Positions 30,191 to 46,610 of a stretch of 64,000 nucleotides of DNA are shown piece by piece; position 1 is the first letter of the stretch, and each line of letters starts with the position of its first letter. The DNA is taken from positions 496,001-560,000 of the forward strand of contig NZ_BCYR01000001.1 of NCBI RefSeq assembly GCF_001598295.1, written 5' to 3'. Source of the stretch: Klebsiella ornithinolytica NBRC 105727 = ATCC 31898. Lineage in GTDB: Bacteria > Pseudomonadota > Gammaproteobacteria > Enterobacterales > Enterobacteriaceae. The translations under genes were made by a program, and so were the position numbers. Below the pieces are notes generated by a model. The model did no database searches. It saw only the letters and a list, made by a program, of their open reading frames with translations, and had not been told where the DNA came from.

Positions 30191-30745
30191 ATGTCCGAAG
30201 CGGATATGTTACACGGCGCTGAATTAGAGATCCGCGAAGCCCTGCCCGATGACGCGCACGCCATCGCGGCGCTGTACGTCTGGCACGTGCTGAACGGACG
30301 CGCCTCCTTTGAAGATATTCCCCCGACCGTCGATGAAATGCGCAAGCGCATCAAAACCGTGCGTGACAACGGGCTGCCCTGGCTGGTGGCGCTGTGGCGC
30401 GGCACCATCGTCGGCTACTGCTACGCGACGTTTTACCGTCCTCGCCCCGCCTATCGCTACACGCTTGAAGAGTCGATTTATGTCGAGTCCGGCATGGGCG
30501 GGCGCGGCATCGGCAGCGCCCTGCTCACGCAGCTGATTGCAAAGTGCGAACAAGGCCCGTGGCGGCAGATGCTGGCGATTATCGGCGACGGGCATAACAA
30601 TGCCGGCTCGCTCGCCATTCACAAAAAATTTGGTTTTACCGTGGCGGGTCAGCTGCGTAGCGTCGGGTACAAGATGGGCGACTGGCGGGATACGTTAATT
30701 ATGCAGCGCCAGCTCGGCGAGGGCGACTTAACCATACCGGAATAA
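30191..30745 (+). CDS. GNAT-family N-acetyltransferase (PAT/MddA-like)
   Basis: This 184-aa protein has a GNAT fold with the acetyl-CoA loop VESGMGGRGIGSALLTQLI near residue 100 and the following GDGHNNAGSLAIHKKFGF segment. This pattern belongs to the phosphinothricin/methionine-sulfoximine acetyltransferase branch (Pat, MddA/YncA). AAGGAG lies 7 bases upstream of the ATG. It is an insertion relative to the E. coli dld-pbpG junction. Substrate is unproven. Confidence 0.86.
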   Translation: MSEADMLHGAELEIREALPDDAHAIAALYVWHVLNGRASFEDIPPTVDEMRKRIKTVRDNGLPWLVALWRGTIVGYCYATFYRPRPAYRYTLEESIYVESGMGGRGIGSALLTQLIAKCEQGPWRQMLAIIGDGHNNAGSLAIHKKFGFTVAGQLRSVGYKMGDWRDTLIMQRQLGEGDLTIPE

Positions 30746-30777
30746 AAAATCCCCCGCCCGCGTGCGCGAGTCGGGGG
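30744..30777 (-). terminator. Intrinsic terminator of pbpG
   Basis: On the minus strand CCCCCG pairs with CGGGGG with partial inner pairing, followed by ATTTTTTATT. It starts 8 bases after the pbpG stop and also overlaps the stop of the convergent acetyltransferase gene. Confidence 0.85.
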
Positions 30778-30784
30778 AGAGGCA

Positions 30785-31741
30785 TTAATCGTTTTGCGCG
30801 GTCTGCGCGCCGCCTTTCAGCATCGCATCCGCCATCTGCGCCTCACGCTGTTTTTTATAGCTCAGCGCGGAGGCCGGAACCGGCATCACCTTCCCGGTTT
30901 CAACCCAGGTACGCAGACGACTGGCGTCGGCAAAGTGGGTATATTTCCCGAACGCATCCATCACCACCAGCGCCACCGGGCGCTGATTAATCACCGTTCT
31001 CATGACCAGGCAGTGGCCCGCGGCATTAGTAAAACCGGTTTTGGTCAGCTGGATATTCCAGTTATCCCGATAGACCAGGTGGTTGGTATTACGGAACGGC
31101 AGCGTATAGGCCGGATGGGCGAAGGTGGCGGTATCTTCTTTGGTGGTGCTCAGCTGGCCGATCAGCGGATACTGCTCGGTGGCCATCAGCAGCTTCGTCA
31201 GGTCGCGCGCGGTCGATACGTTGTGAATCGACAGGCCCGTCGGCTCAACGTAGCGAGTATGGGTCATGCCCAGCGCCTGGGCCTTGGCGTTCATGGCGCG
31301 AATAAAGGCGTCATAGCCGCCAGGATAATGGTGGGCCAGGCTCGCGGCAGCGCGGTTTTCGGAGGACATCAGCGCCAGCAGCAGCATATTGCGGCGGCTG
31401 ATTTGGCTGTTCAGCCGCACGCGTGAATAGATGCCTTTCATCTCCGGCGTGTGGCTGATATCTACGGTGAGCATCTCGTCTAACGGCAGATGCGCATCCA
31501 GAACCACCATCGCCGTCATCACTTTGGTAATCGATGCGATGGGGCGAACCAGATCCGGCTGGCTCTGGTAAATAATCTTTTTGCTGGCAAGATCAACGAT
31601 CATCGCACTGCCGGAAGCAATTTCCGGCTGCAGGGCCGTGGCGGCCACGGGGGTTTTTGCTATCGCCTGGGGCGCAAAAGGCACAGCCAGAAGCAAGGTC
31701 AGGCTGAGCAAAGAAACTCGAAATTTCGGCATCGTGAGCAT
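30785..31741 (-). CDS. pbpG: D-alanyl-D-alanine endopeptidase PBP7 (PbpG)
   Basis: This periplasmic low-molecular-weight penicillin-binding protein cuts DD-crosslinks in peptidoglycan. It has a signal peptide ending near PQAIAK and the three active-site motifs: SITK (SxxK, about residue 70), SEN (SxN, about residue 127) and KTG (near residue 234). The 318-aa form uses ATG 31741; ATG 31732, three codons later, matches the E. coli start equally well. Confidence 0.95.
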   Translation of the reverse strand: MLTMPKFRVSLLSLTLLLAVPFAPQAIAKTPVAATALQPEIASGSAMIVDLASKKIIYQSQPDLVRPIASITKVMTAMVVLDAHLPLDEMLTVDISHTPEMKGIYSRVRLNSQISRRNMLLLALMSSENRAAASLAHHYPGGYDAFIRAMNAKAQALGMTHTRYVEPTGLSIHNVSTARDLTKLLMATEQYPLIGQLSTTKEDTATFAHPAYTLPFRNTNHLVYRDNWNIQLTKTGFTNAAGHCLVMRTVINQRPVALVVMDAFGKYTHFADASRLRTWVETGKVMPVPASALSYKKQREAQMADAMLKGGAQTAQND

Positions 31742-31932
31742 TCTGAAAAGTATTCTTGCACGTTATTAACGTACGCTGCGTCGCCGGGCAACAGGCAACG
31801 CTGGCAGACCCTATCATACCCCGGCAGAACGCGACCTGACTAATAAGAATCGTGAGCAAATGCTGCATTGCTGGCATAAAAATCCATTTATGCCAGCAAT
31901 AGATTCACTCATCAAACGGTTCAGCAACAGAA

Positions 31933-32520
31933 TTAAAACAGTCGGTAGCCGTATCCCCAGAGAATAACGGTTATCGCCAGCAGGACTTCAAGCACCAGTA
32001 CCCCGATGGCCAGGGTGGAACTGGCAAAGCTGAGTCCCTCTTCTTTATTAATACTCAGGAAGGTCGGGATGCCGAGATACAGCAGGTAGCCGGTGTAAAA
32101 CAGCGCGATCGTCCCCACCAGCGCGCACAGCCAGACCAGCGGATAAAGCGCGACCAGCCCGCTAAGAAACAGCGGCGTAGCGACATACCCGGCAAACACC
32201 ATGCAGCGCTTAAGCGATGGCCGCTGCGGATAGTTTCTGGCCATCCACCAGATAATCCTCCCCATCACCGCGACCCCGCCCAGCATCACGGCGTAGAACA
32301 CCACCGCCAGCGCCAGACCGGTCATCAGCGAAAGTTTTACCACGGTGCCATCGCCAAAGTTCCAGCCAAGCTGCGTGGTGCCGATAAAGGCGCAGATAAC
32401 CGGAACCGCTGCCATGACCAGCACATGGTGCGTATAGTGGTGCGAAATCGTCTCGTTTTCGCTCTTGATAACGCTCATCTCTTGATTCGGATGAGAGAAT
32501 AGTCCCCAGACATGGTTCAT
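31933..32520 (-). CDS. yohC: Inner membrane protein YohC (Yip1 family)
   Basis: This 195-aa protein has about five membrane spans and closely resembles E. coli YohC in length and sequence (MNHVWGLFSHPNQEM start, ILWGYGYRLF end). ATG 32518-32520 is chosen by that match and AAGGGGGAC upstream; the frame stays open further. Function is unknown. It is divergent from yohD. Confidence 0.94.
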   Translation of the reverse strand: MNHVWGLFSHPNQEMSVIKSENETISHHYTHHVLVMAAVPVICAFIGTTQLGWNFGDGTVVKLSLMTGLALAVVFYAVMLGGVAVMGRIIWWMARNYPQRPSLKRCMVFAGYVATPLFLSGLVALYPLVWLCALVGTIALFYTGYLLYLGIPTFLSINKEEGLSFASSTLAIGVLVLEVLLAITVILWGYGYRLF

Positions 32521-32925
32521 AGCGTCCCCCTTGTCACGGCCTCGTACAGCACTGATCCAAGTATAATTCACCCTGCGCGATTCGTTTATGTACAGCACTA
32601 AAAATGCGCTCAGAGCCTGTCCTGGCAGGCGTTTTTGGCGCAGGCGGTTTGAACACCGACAGCGCGGAGAAAGCGCCGCGTAGGCGTAGCACGTGCAGGC
32701 GGATTCCCCCTGGCAGGCCGCCATAAATCGTTGTGATCCCTGCCCTGCGGCAAAATGACCAGCAAAAGCGTCCTGATGAGATAGACGCTTAACCTCGTTT
32801 TAAGCCCCAGGGTGTATGATTAACCCATTGATGATTGATCCCGTTGATGCTTCGCGCTGCACAACCGGCCCCGCTGGTCGCCAGACATGCGCGGAAGCAT
32901 AAGGGGTAAGGGAGTTTATTTTTGT
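32521..32925. other. 405-bp divergent intergenic region yohC/yohD
   Basis: This holds the promoters of both genes but no coding sequence that I can support. GCCTG and CAGGC arms followed by GTTTTT (about 32613-32635) resemble a weak plus-strand terminator. The stretch to about 32740 is GC-rich with short imperfect repeats (TGGCAGGC occurs twice). I cannot assign a function. Confidence 0.5.
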
Positions 32926-33495
32926 ATGGATATCAATAACCTGATTTCCCAGTATGGCTACGCTGCGCTGGTCATTGGCAGCATGGCGGAAGGTGAAACC
33001 ATCACTCTGCTGGGCGGCGTGGTCGCGCATCAGGGGTTATTAAAATTTCCCCTGGTCGTTCTCTCCGTTGCCCTCGGGGGAATGATCGGCGATCAGCTGC
33101 TGTATCTGCTGGGCCGACGCTTTGGCGGCAAGCTGCTGAAGCGATTTTCCCGCCATCAGGCGCGGATACGCAAAGCGCAGCGCATGATTCAGCGCCGCCC
33201 CTATCTGTTTGTGATTGGGACCCGTTTTATGTACGGTTTCCGGGTCATCGGGCCGTTATTGATCGGCGCCAGCCGCCTGCCGCCAAAAGTGTTCCTGCCG
33301 CTGAATATTCTCGGCGCGCTGGTGTGGGCGCTGTTATTCACCACGCTGGGCTATCTGGGCGGGGAAGCCATTGGACCGTGGCTGCATCATCTTGATGCGC
33401 ATCTGAAGCACTGGATCTGGCTGATTCTGGTGGTCGCGCTGGTGGTAGCCGCGCACTGGTGGTTCCGACGCCGCGAGGCGAAAAAGAAAGAGTAG
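32926..33495 (+). CDS. yohD: DedA/SNARE-associated membrane protein YohD
   Basis: This 189-aa inner-membrane protein of the DedA (SNARE-associated, VTT) superfamily shows the start MDINNLISQYGYAALVIGSM and the conserved GGMIGDQ and RFMYGFRVIGP motifs. DedA proteins are linked to lipid scrambling and proton-dependent envelope homeostasis. The ATG follows GGAG by 11 bases; an in-frame ATG at 32887 is less likely because E. coli YohD starts at MDLN. Confidence 0.94.
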   Translation: MDINNLISQYGYAALVIGSMAEGETITLLGGVVAHQGLLKFPLVVLSVALGGMIGDQLLYLLGRRFGGKLLKRFSRHQARIRKAQRMIQRRPYLFVIGTRFMYGFRVIGPLLIGASRLPPKVFLPLNILGALVWALLFTTLGYLGGEAIGPWLHHLDAHLKHWIWLILVVALVVAAHWWFRRREAKKKE

Positions 33496-33558
33496 CGCCG
33501 AGCCGGCACCGCCTGACGACCGGAAAGCCCGGCCGCGCAGAGGGTGCCTTGCCAGGCG

Positions 33559-35004
33559 TTAACCTGATTTCGTGGTCTGGTGGTAGCCGCCGCCCAGCGC
33601 CGAGGTCAGCTGAATGCTGGCATCCAGCCACTGGCCGCGCAGACGCAGCGCGGTAATGCGCTCCTGAAGCGCAGGCAGCCTGGCCATACTGACACGTGAC
33701 CCCGGAAGAATCCCGGCGCTCATGCGAGCCTCCGCCAGATTCACCGTCCGCTGCGCATCTTTTTCAACCTGCTGCTGCTGCTGATTCTTCTCCATCAGGG
33801 TCTCAACCTGGCTGGCGGTCTTCGCCACCTGGTTCACCGCGTCCACAACCGCTTTGTTATATTTTGCCACCGACAGATTATTCTGCGCGCTGGCAATATC
33901 GAGGTTGGCATTCAGTCTGCCGCTATCAAAGACAGGCAGCGTCAACCCAGCGGACAGCCCCATCTGCTGGGCGGAATGGCGGAACAGATCGCTCAGGTGC
34001 AGCGCATCCTGCTGCAGGAAGGCCATCAGGTTGATGTCCGGATAGAACGCCGCTTTCGCCGCATCCACCTCGCTCAGCGAGGCCTCAATATACCAGTGGG
34101 CCACCTGCAGATCCGGGCGGCGCGCCAGCAGCTCATACCCCAACTCCGTCGGCATCTGCGCGCTCACCTGCGGAAGATTAGCCGGATGCAGATTCAGCGC
34201 CTGACTCTGGCTGTTGGTCAGCGCCATCAGGCGCGCTTCGATCTCTTTCATACTGCCCGCAACGTCCGCCAGCTGCTGGTCGGTTTTGCTGACATTGATA
34301 TCGTTTTCAGCCCCTTCGGCCGAGTTGGTGATCCCGCGCTGATACAGCGCCTGGTCAACGCTGACAATATTATTCTGTTCGCTTTTAACTTGCTGGAGCA
34401 CGGTTTTCACCGCGGCTTCGGTCTGCCACTGCCAGTAGAGTCGCGCCACGCTGCTGGCCAGCAGTTCGCGGGTTTGCGCCTCTTCCGCCACTTGTGCTTT
34501 AAGTTCGCCGATGCGGGCTTTCACCAGCGCCCGGTTTTTCCCCCACAGATCCAGATCCCAGCCCGCCGTCAGACCAAAGGTGCCATTGGTGTACCAGGGC
34601 CCGGTATTGCCGTCGGTATCCGTGGCAAACGGCCCCATCAGCCCCTCCGCCGACATTTTCTGCCGTTCAACATTGGCAGAGAAATCCATCTCCGGCCCAA
34701 GACTGGCTTGCGACATACGAGCCTGAGCTTCCGCCAGCTTGATACGCTGTTCGGCAATCTGCATATCCGGGGCATTCGCCAGAGCGCGCTGGATCAAATT
34801 ATTCAGCTGCGGGTCGTGGTAATCCTGCCACCAGTTGCTTTGCGGCCAGCCATTTTTAACCGCCGCGGGCAGATCCATTGACACATGGGAGGCAGGTATC
34901 TGCTGCGGCGGCGGCTCGCCAATATCATGGGACGGCGCGCAGCCAGCCAGAGCGATGACCAGGGGGAACCCAGCCAATACGCTTTTTCTCAGAGTAAGAT
35001 TCAT
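33559..35004 (-). CDS. mdtQ: NodT-family outer-membrane efflux lipoprotein MdtQ (YohG)
   Basis: This 481-aa TolC-like outer-membrane factor has a lipoprotein signal with lipobox LAGC at about residues 19-22 and two OEP repeats rich in coiled coil (QMQIAEQRIKLAEAQARMSQ region and its second-half copy). The gene is intact here, whereas I recall the E. coli K-12 copy being annotated as a pseudogene. No RND or MFS pump and no membrane-fusion gene are adjacent, so its partner must be encoded elsewhere. ATG 35004 gives the lipoprotein signal. Confidence 0.9.
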   Translation of the reverse strand: MNLTLRKSVLAGFPLVIALAGCAPSHDIGEPPPQQIPASHVSMDLPAAVKNGWPQSNWWQDYHDPQLNNLIQRALANAPDMQIAEQRIKLAEAQARMSQASLGPEMDFSANVERQKMSAEGLMGPFATDTDGNTGPWYTNGTFGLTAGWDLDLWGKNRALVKARIGELKAQVAEEAQTRELLASSVARLYWQWQTEAAVKTVLQQVKSEQNNIVSVDQALYQRGITNSAEGAENDINVSKTDQQLADVAGSMKEIEARLMALTNSQSQALNLHPANLPQVSAQMPTELGYELLARRPDLQVAHWYIEASLSEVDAAKAAFYPDINLMAFLQQDALHLSDLFRHSAQQMGLSAGLTLPVFDSGRLNANLDIASAQNNLSVAKYNKAVVDAVNQVAKTASQVETLMEKNQQQQQVEKDAQRTVNLAEARMSAGILPGSRVSMARLPALQERITALRLRGQWLDASIQLTSALGGGYHQTTKSG

Positions 35005-35127
35005 TAGACAGGTCAGGTAACTAAACAAGGTTGGTTATACTAAGTTAAATAAAATTAAGCCGTTTAGTAAAGTGTGTGACTAAACACCTGGATAATTAAA
35101 AATAAACAAATAATTCATGGAGTGATA

Positions 35128-35862
35128 ATGAGCCAGAACATCTACGATGATCCTGATTTTTTTGCAGGATATGCCACTCTCGACCGGTCGGTTAAAGGGC
35201 TCGACGGCGCGCCGGAATGGCCGGCTATTCAACGTATGCTGCCGGCTTTACGCGGCCTGCGCGTCGTCGATCTCGGCTGCGGCTACGGCTGGTTCTGCCG
35301 CTGGGCGCGTGAACAAGGCGCCGCCCAGGTGACCGGTGTGGATCTTTCCAGCCGGATGCTCGACCGCGCGCGTGAAATGGGCCAGGGAGACGATATTGAC
35401 TACCGCTGTGAAGATTTGCAGACGCTGACCCTGCCGGCCGACTCATGCGAGCTGGTCTACAGTTCGCTGGCCCTGCACTATCTCCCCGATGTCGCCCCGC
35501 TGTTCGCCGTGATTTACCAGGCGCTGACCCCCGGCGGCACGCTGCTCTTTTCCGCAGAACACCCTGTCTACACCGCCCCCCTCCGCCAGGGCTGGCAGAA
35601 CGATGACGCCGGACAGAAAATCTGGCCGGTGAGTCACTATCAGCAAGAGGGAGAGCGAATCAGCAACTGGTTTGCCGACGGGGTGAAAAAACAGCACCGC
35701 AAGCTGGCCAGCTGGATAAACCTGCTGGTTGCCGCCGGTTTTGTCATTGAGCATCTCGATGAATGGGGGCCAACGGCGGAGCAAATCGCCGCCCAGCCGG
35801 GGCTGGATGAGGAAAAAGAGCGGCCGATGATCTTTCTGCTGCGCGCCCGCAAACCGGCATGA
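35128..35862 (+). CDS. Class I SAM-dependent methyltransferase
   Basis: This 244-aa cytosolic protein has the Rossmann methyltransferase core: motif I VVDLGCGYGWFCRWA (about residue 47), acidic loop VTGVDLSSRMLDRA, and motif IV YSSLALHYLPD. The small UbiE/Methyltransf_11-like domain gives no substrate. GGAG lies 6 bases upstream of ATG 35128. It is divergent from mdtQ (123 bp between starts) and is not part of the E. coli gene order here. Confidence 0.88.
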   Translation: MSQNIYDDPDFFAGYATLDRSVKGLDGAPEWPAIQRMLPALRGLRVVDLGCGYGWFCRWAREQGAAQVTGVDLSSRMLDRAREMGQGDDIDYRCEDLQTLTLPADSCELVYSSLALHYLPDVAPLFAVIYQALTPGGTLLFSAEHPVYTAPLRQGWQNDDAGQKIWPVSHYQQEGERISNWFADGVKKQHRKLASWINLLVAAGFVIEHLDEWGPTAEQIAAQPGLDEEKERPMIFLLRARKPA

Positions 35863-35868
35863 TAAGTA

Positions 35869-35895
35869 AAAGGCCCGGAGAATCTCCGGGCCTTG
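35869..35895 (-). terminator. Terminator of the beta-glucoside operon, possibly bidirectional
   Basis: AAGGCCCGGAG and CTCCGGGCCTT make an 11-bp stem with an AAT loop. On the minus strand TTTTACTT follows, matching the end of the phospho-beta-glucosidase gene about 90 bases upstream. On the plus strand it lies just after the methyltransferase stop. Confidence 0.75.
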
Positions 35896-35985
35896 AACGG
35901 GGTGACGACGCGATTTTAGCGACGGTGATCGCCTCTCTGTCGGGGGCGGTTAATACCTTCCCTGACCACCAAAGCCATCAGGCGA

Positions 35986-39348
<3,363 letters not shown>

Positions 39349-39354
<6 letters not shown>

Positions 39355-39378
39355 GCCTGCGTTATGCAGTAACAATCC
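39349..39378 (-). promoter_or_regulatory. RAT (ribonucleic antiterminator) before the EIIBCA gene
   Basis: The minus strand reads GGATTGTTACTGC near the 5' end and GCAGGCAAAACC at the 3' end, matching the bgl RAT consensus closely. This is the BglG-family CAT-domain binding site. Confidence 0.92.
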
Positions 39379-39396
39379 AGTTTTCAGTAAAGGGAA

Positions 39397-40380
<984 letters not shown>

Positions 40381-40406
40381 CTAATCACTCGACGCGGTAT
40401 AGACCG

Positions 40407-41771
40407 TCAGAAAGTCACCACGGTTTTCCACTCGATGACCCAGGCATCCTGAGTCTGAGCGACGCCGCCCGGACGATGCCAGTACTGCAGTCCTGGCTGC
40501 AGCTCAAGCCACGAAACCGGACGCAGGCGGTAGTACAGTTCAGCATTCACCGAATGCCCGGCCACCGGCTGATAGTTCGCCGCGTAGTAGTCCGTAGCTC
40601 CGCTGACCTCATTCATATACTGCTGATTGCGCGCGTAATGGTTGCTCATATCCATCCAGGTCAGGCCAAAGCCCAGCCAGTCTTGCGGACGGGCGTCAAA
40701 CAGGCCACGATAGCGCATTGATGCGGCTACGGCGGTATGGATGTAGTTGCTGCGCTGATCGCTATAGCTGCCGCTCAGCGAGACGCTCATCCCGCGATCG
40801 GGGTCGTCGGCATGGCGGGTTATCTGCTGGTTCATCCCGGCATACAGAAACCAGGTGCGATCGTATTGCGCATATCCTTGCGGATCGGTGGCCCCGGGGC
40901 CGCCGGATTTTCCGCTATACAGATCGCTCTGCGGCGCGTTGGTGTAGAGCACACCGAGGTTATACGCGCCGGAAAGGCCATTGATGACCGGCCGCGCTTC
41001 AATCTCTACCGGCAGCAGAATGCCTTTGCTGCCTTTTGTCGACCAGCTCCACGCGTGGCTACGGGAAGAGGCTTCCGGGTTTTGCTCCATGACACCGCCC
41101 TTCAGCGTCAGCGTCGGGGTCAGCTTATATTCGACGGTCGTTCCCCAGGTATGGACGTTCCAGTTGTTCCAGGTCATCGAGTTAGCGGACTTGCCGCCGC
41201 ACTGTGAAAGCAGCTGGAAATCGCAGGGGATAATCTGATCGAAGGTCTGCACCTTATTCATCATCCCGATACGCCACGTCAGACGACGGTCATCGAAGCT
41301 ACGGGCAAAGGTCAGCCAGCCAAGACGGGTAATAGACTGGCCTCCCCAGCTCTCCTGCGCCAGATCGTTAAAATTAACCCGCGGATCCTGCAGCCGCTGG
41401 GTGGTCAGGTTGTCATCGTGGTTACGGTTAACGATATTACCTTCGATACGTGCATCCGGGATCCCGGTCCAGCGCTCCAGGTCCTGCGTAAAGGTCAGAG
41501 CGACCTGATCGATATAAGCCAGCTGTTTATCATGGTTATATCCGCCGCCCGCGTTGTAACCCATTTCATTGAGGTAGCCGAGATTATAATGAAATCCGTT
41601 ATTTTCAAGGATTGGACGAATCCCTGACATCTCCCCGAGCAACCCTTTTTGCGGGTTCTCAAAACCTAATACCGTACCGTTCCATTTTTCCGTTTCCGCG
41701 GCAAAAGCGCCGGGCGTTAACAGCGAAAATGTCACTATCAACAGGAGGGGATTTATTTTTTTGTTGTGCAT
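40407..41771 (-). CDS. OprB-family carbohydrate-selective porin
   Basis: This 454-aa outer-membrane protein has a signal peptide (MHNKKINPLLLIVTFSLLTP, then AFAAE) and beta-barrel repeats of alternating aromatic residues ending in a terminal Phe (VVTF), typical of outer-membrane porins. The overall pattern (GLLGEMSGIRPILENNGF, QPGLQYWHRPGG) fits the OprB carbohydrate porin family rather than the LamB/BglH family. It is the first gene of the beta-glucoside operon and has its own RAT/terminator, so it probably admits beta-glucosides through the outer membrane. GGAT lies upstream of ATG 41771. Confidence 0.9.
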   Translation of the reverse strand: MHNKKINPLLLIVTFSLLTPGAFAAETEKWNGTVLGFENPQKGLLGEMSGIRPILENNGFHYNLGYLNEMGYNAGGGYNHDKQLAYIDQVALTFTQDLERWTGIPDARIEGNIVNRNHDDNLTTQRLQDPRVNFNDLAQESWGGQSITRLGWLTFARSFDDRRLTWRIGMMNKVQTFDQIIPCDFQLLSQCGGKSANSMTWNNWNVHTWGTTVEYKLTPTLTLKGGVMEQNPEASSRSHAWSWSTKGSKGILLPVEIEARPVINGLSGAYNLGVLYTNAPQSDLYSGKSGGPGATDPQGYAQYDRTWFLYAGMNQQITRHADDPDRGMSVSLSGSYSDQRSNYIHTAVAASMRYRGLFDARPQDWLGFGLTWMDMSNHYARNQQYMNEVSGATDYYAANYQPVAGHSVNAELYYRLRPVSWLELQPGLQYWHRPGGVAQTQDAWVIEWKTVVTF

Positions 41772-41955
41772 AATGATATCCGTTGTGACTGAATAAGGGT
41801 AATAGCTGGCCCCAGGCAATAAACCCGCCCGTTTTTCGTCTTTATATTTATTTTTTCAATACCTGCCCGTCAGCCATTCAACGGCTTTGTTGACACACAT
41901 GGGCAGATCATAAGTCATTGCTTTAAATGAACATTTAATTCCTCAAAAATAAAAG

Positions 41956-42007
41956 GCAAAAAAAAACCTAAGCACTCCAGCCACAAATGGCGGAAGTGCT
42001 TAGGTTT
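41956..42007 (-). terminator. Conditional terminator before the porin gene
   Basis: Arms AAACCTAAGCACT and AGTGCTTAGGTTT pair over 13 bases with an inner GCCA/TGGC stem, and T_9 follows on the minus strand. It is the strongest hairpin of the operon and overlaps the RAT. Confidence 0.92.
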
Positions 42008-42028
42008 TGCCTGTATCAGTAGCAACCC
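42003..42028 (-). promoter_or_regulatory. RAT before the porin gene (first in operon)
   Basis: The minus strand reads GGGTTGCTACTG then CAGGCAAAACC, close to the bgl RAT with a few substitutions. It is the first of the three RATs met by RNA polymerase. Confidence 0.88.
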
Positions 42029-42100
42029 TGAATATATAAGTTACACAATATCACTCAGCGACAGAAATGCCCATCAGCAGATGGTTCCCGAGTAATAAAG

Positions 42101-42116
42101 TGTGAGCGATTTAACA
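42101..42116. promoter_or_regulatory. CRP site upstream of the beta-glucoside operon
   Basis: TGTGAGCGATTTAACA differs from the symmetric CRP pattern TGTGA-N6-TCACA by one base. It lies about 70-90 bp upstream of the first RAT and 8 bp from the dusC stop. A TATATA-rich stretch at 42031-42040 may be the -10 region. Confidence 0.6.
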
Positions 42117-42123
42117 ATCTTCC

Positions 42124-43056
42124 CTAATAACGGGCAATGGCTAGCGCAATGTCCGCCGAGGTTTTCAGCGTGCGTATTTCATTAAACACGACCAGCGCCT
42201 CATCATATTCTTTGCGTAAATAACTGAGCCACTGTTTAATTCGCGCAACATGATACAGCCCGGTATCGCCCTGTTTTTCCAGACGCGTATATTTTTTCAG
42301 TAGCTCCACGACCTGCGGCCACGGCATGCGCGGTTCGTTATATTTGATGACCCGACTTAAATTTGGCACGTTTAGCGCGCCGCGACCAATCATTACCGAG
42401 TCGCAACCGGTGACCGCCAGACACGCCTGTGCGCTTTGCCAGTCCCAGATTTCGCCGTTAGCGACAACCGGAATTGACAGCCGCTGGCGGATTTCGCCAA
42501 TCGCCGCCCAGTTGATCCGCTCCGCTTTATAAGCGTCTTCTTTCGTGCGGCCGTGAACCACGAGCTCCGTCGCGCCGGCCTGCTCTACCGCATCGGCAAT
42601 TTCGAACTGCCGCGCTCCGCTGTCCCAGCCCAGGCGAATTTTGACCGTCACCGGCAGATGATCCGGTACCGCTTCGCGCATTGCTTTTGCGCCGCGATAG
42701 ATAAGCTCCGGGTCTTTAAGCAGCGTCGCCCCACCGCCGCTGCCGTTCACCAGCTTTGACGGACAGCCGCAGTTCAAGTCAACGCCCCAGGAGCCCAGCT
42801 CCACCGCCCGCGCGGCATTTTCCGCCAGCCACTGCGGATATTGCCCCAGCAGCTGAACCCGAACGCGGGTGCCAGAAGGAGTGCGGCTTTGATGATGGAG
42901 TTCCGGGCACAGTTTATAGAACGATTTTACCGGCAGCAGCTGATCCACCACCCGCAGAAACTCGGTGATGCACAGATCGTAATCGTTAACCTCGGTCAGC
43001 AGCTCGCGCACCAGCGAATCGAGCACGCCTTCCATCGGCGCCAGTAATACACGCAT
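42124..43056 (-). CDS. dusC: tRNA-dihydrouridine16 synthase DusC
   Basis: This FMN-dependent enzyme reduces uridine 16 in tRNA. The 310-aa protein starts with the Dus motif [19 protein letters not shown] and carries the catalytic Cys in [16 protein letters not shown] near residue 98. The ATG at 43054-43056 matches E. coli DusC (about 315 aa). The in-frame extension upstream to 43275 lacks family similarity and crosses an intrinsic terminator, so it is rejected. Confidence 0.95.
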   Translation of the reverse strand: MRVLLAPMEGVLDSLVRELLTEVNDYDLCITEFLRVVDQLLPVKSFYKLCPELHHQSRTPSGTRVRVQLLGQYPQWLAENAARAVELGSWGVDLNCGCPSKLVNGSGGGATLLKDPELIYRGAKAMREAVPDHLPVTVKIRLGWDSGARQFEIADAVEQAGATELVVHGRTKEDAYKAERINWAAIGEIRQRLSIPVVANGEIWDWQSAQACLAVTGCDSVMIGRGALNVPNLSRVIKYNEPRMPWPQVVELLKKYTRLEKQGDTGLYHVARIKQWLSYLRKEYDEALVVFNEIRTLKTSADIALAIARY

Positions 43057-43068
43057 ATTGTTACCCGG

Positions 43069-43097
43069 AAAAAAAAGAGGCGCTATGGTAGCGCCTC
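43069..43097 (-). terminator. Intrinsic terminator immediately upstream of dusC
   Basis: GAGGCGCTA and TAGCGCCTC pair perfectly over 9 bases with a three-base loop, followed on the minus strand by T_8. It ends 12 bp before the dusC ATG, so it would stop any transcript that starts further upstream. The dusC promoter would need to overlap it, or termination must be conditional. Confidence 0.85.
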
Positions 43098-44519
<1,422 letters not shown>

Positions 44520-44520
44520 A

Positions 44521-44536
44521 TGTGACTTAAGTCACA
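44521..44536. promoter_or_regulatory. CRP site 1 of the cdd promoter
   Basis: TGTGACTTAAGTCACA is a perfect TGTGA-N6-TCACA palindrome directly after the yohK stop, about 80 bp upstream of the cdd -10. Confidence 0.88.
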
Positions 44537-44544
44537 TTTATCAG

Positions 44545-44564
44545 TGCAACATAAACATGTTGCA
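44545..44564. promoter_or_regulatory. CytR operator of cdd
   Basis: TGCAACAT and ATGTTGCA face each other across four bases. The GTTGCA core is the CytR half-site, and it sits between two CRP sites, the arrangement known for the E. coli cdd promoter. Confidence 0.8.
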
Positions 44565-44571
44565 TAAACAA

Positions 44572-44587
44572 TGAGATATTAATCACA
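44572..44587. promoter_or_regulatory. CRP site 2 of the cdd promoter
   Basis: TGAGATATTAATCACA differs by one base from TGTGA-N6-TCACA. It lies about 30 bp upstream of the likely -10 TACACT (44609-44614), near -40 from the probable start site. Confidence 0.82.
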
Positions 44588-44646
44588 TATACGGGCTACC
44601 CCCGCCCGTACACTAGATTCCCATTACATTGTTATGAGGCAACGCC

Positions 44647-45582
<936 letters not shown>

Positions 45583-45657
45583 TTAAACGATGGTTTCTTG
45601 CTCTTGCCCGGCGGGTAAAGTAGCCTGATAGCTCCATTGTCCACATGAGTCAGGTGA

Positions 45658-46371
<714 letters not shown>

Positions 46372-46566
46372 CGGGTCGTTGATGGCGGTATGCTTTCCGC
46401 CGGCCCACTCCGCCTTGCGCGGTCAGCTATTTATCGTGGTCTGGTTCAGGTAAACGGGTGTTCGGGCGAAGCGTTGCGCTAAGTGAGCTCTACAGCGGCC
46501 CGCCAGTAACCAGGCAGAGACCGCGACACCCCCTCCCGCTTTCACCCTGGCCGTGGTAAACAGACG

Positions 46567-46593
46567 AAAAAAAGCCCGCGCAAATGCACGGGC
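46567..46593 (-). terminator. Intrinsic terminator of mglBAC
   Basis: GCCCG and CGGGC with inner GCA/TGC pairs are followed on the minus strand by T_7. It begins 17 bases after the mglC stop. Confidence 0.88.
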
Positions 46594-46610
46594 GGGATAA
46601 CAACGGACGG

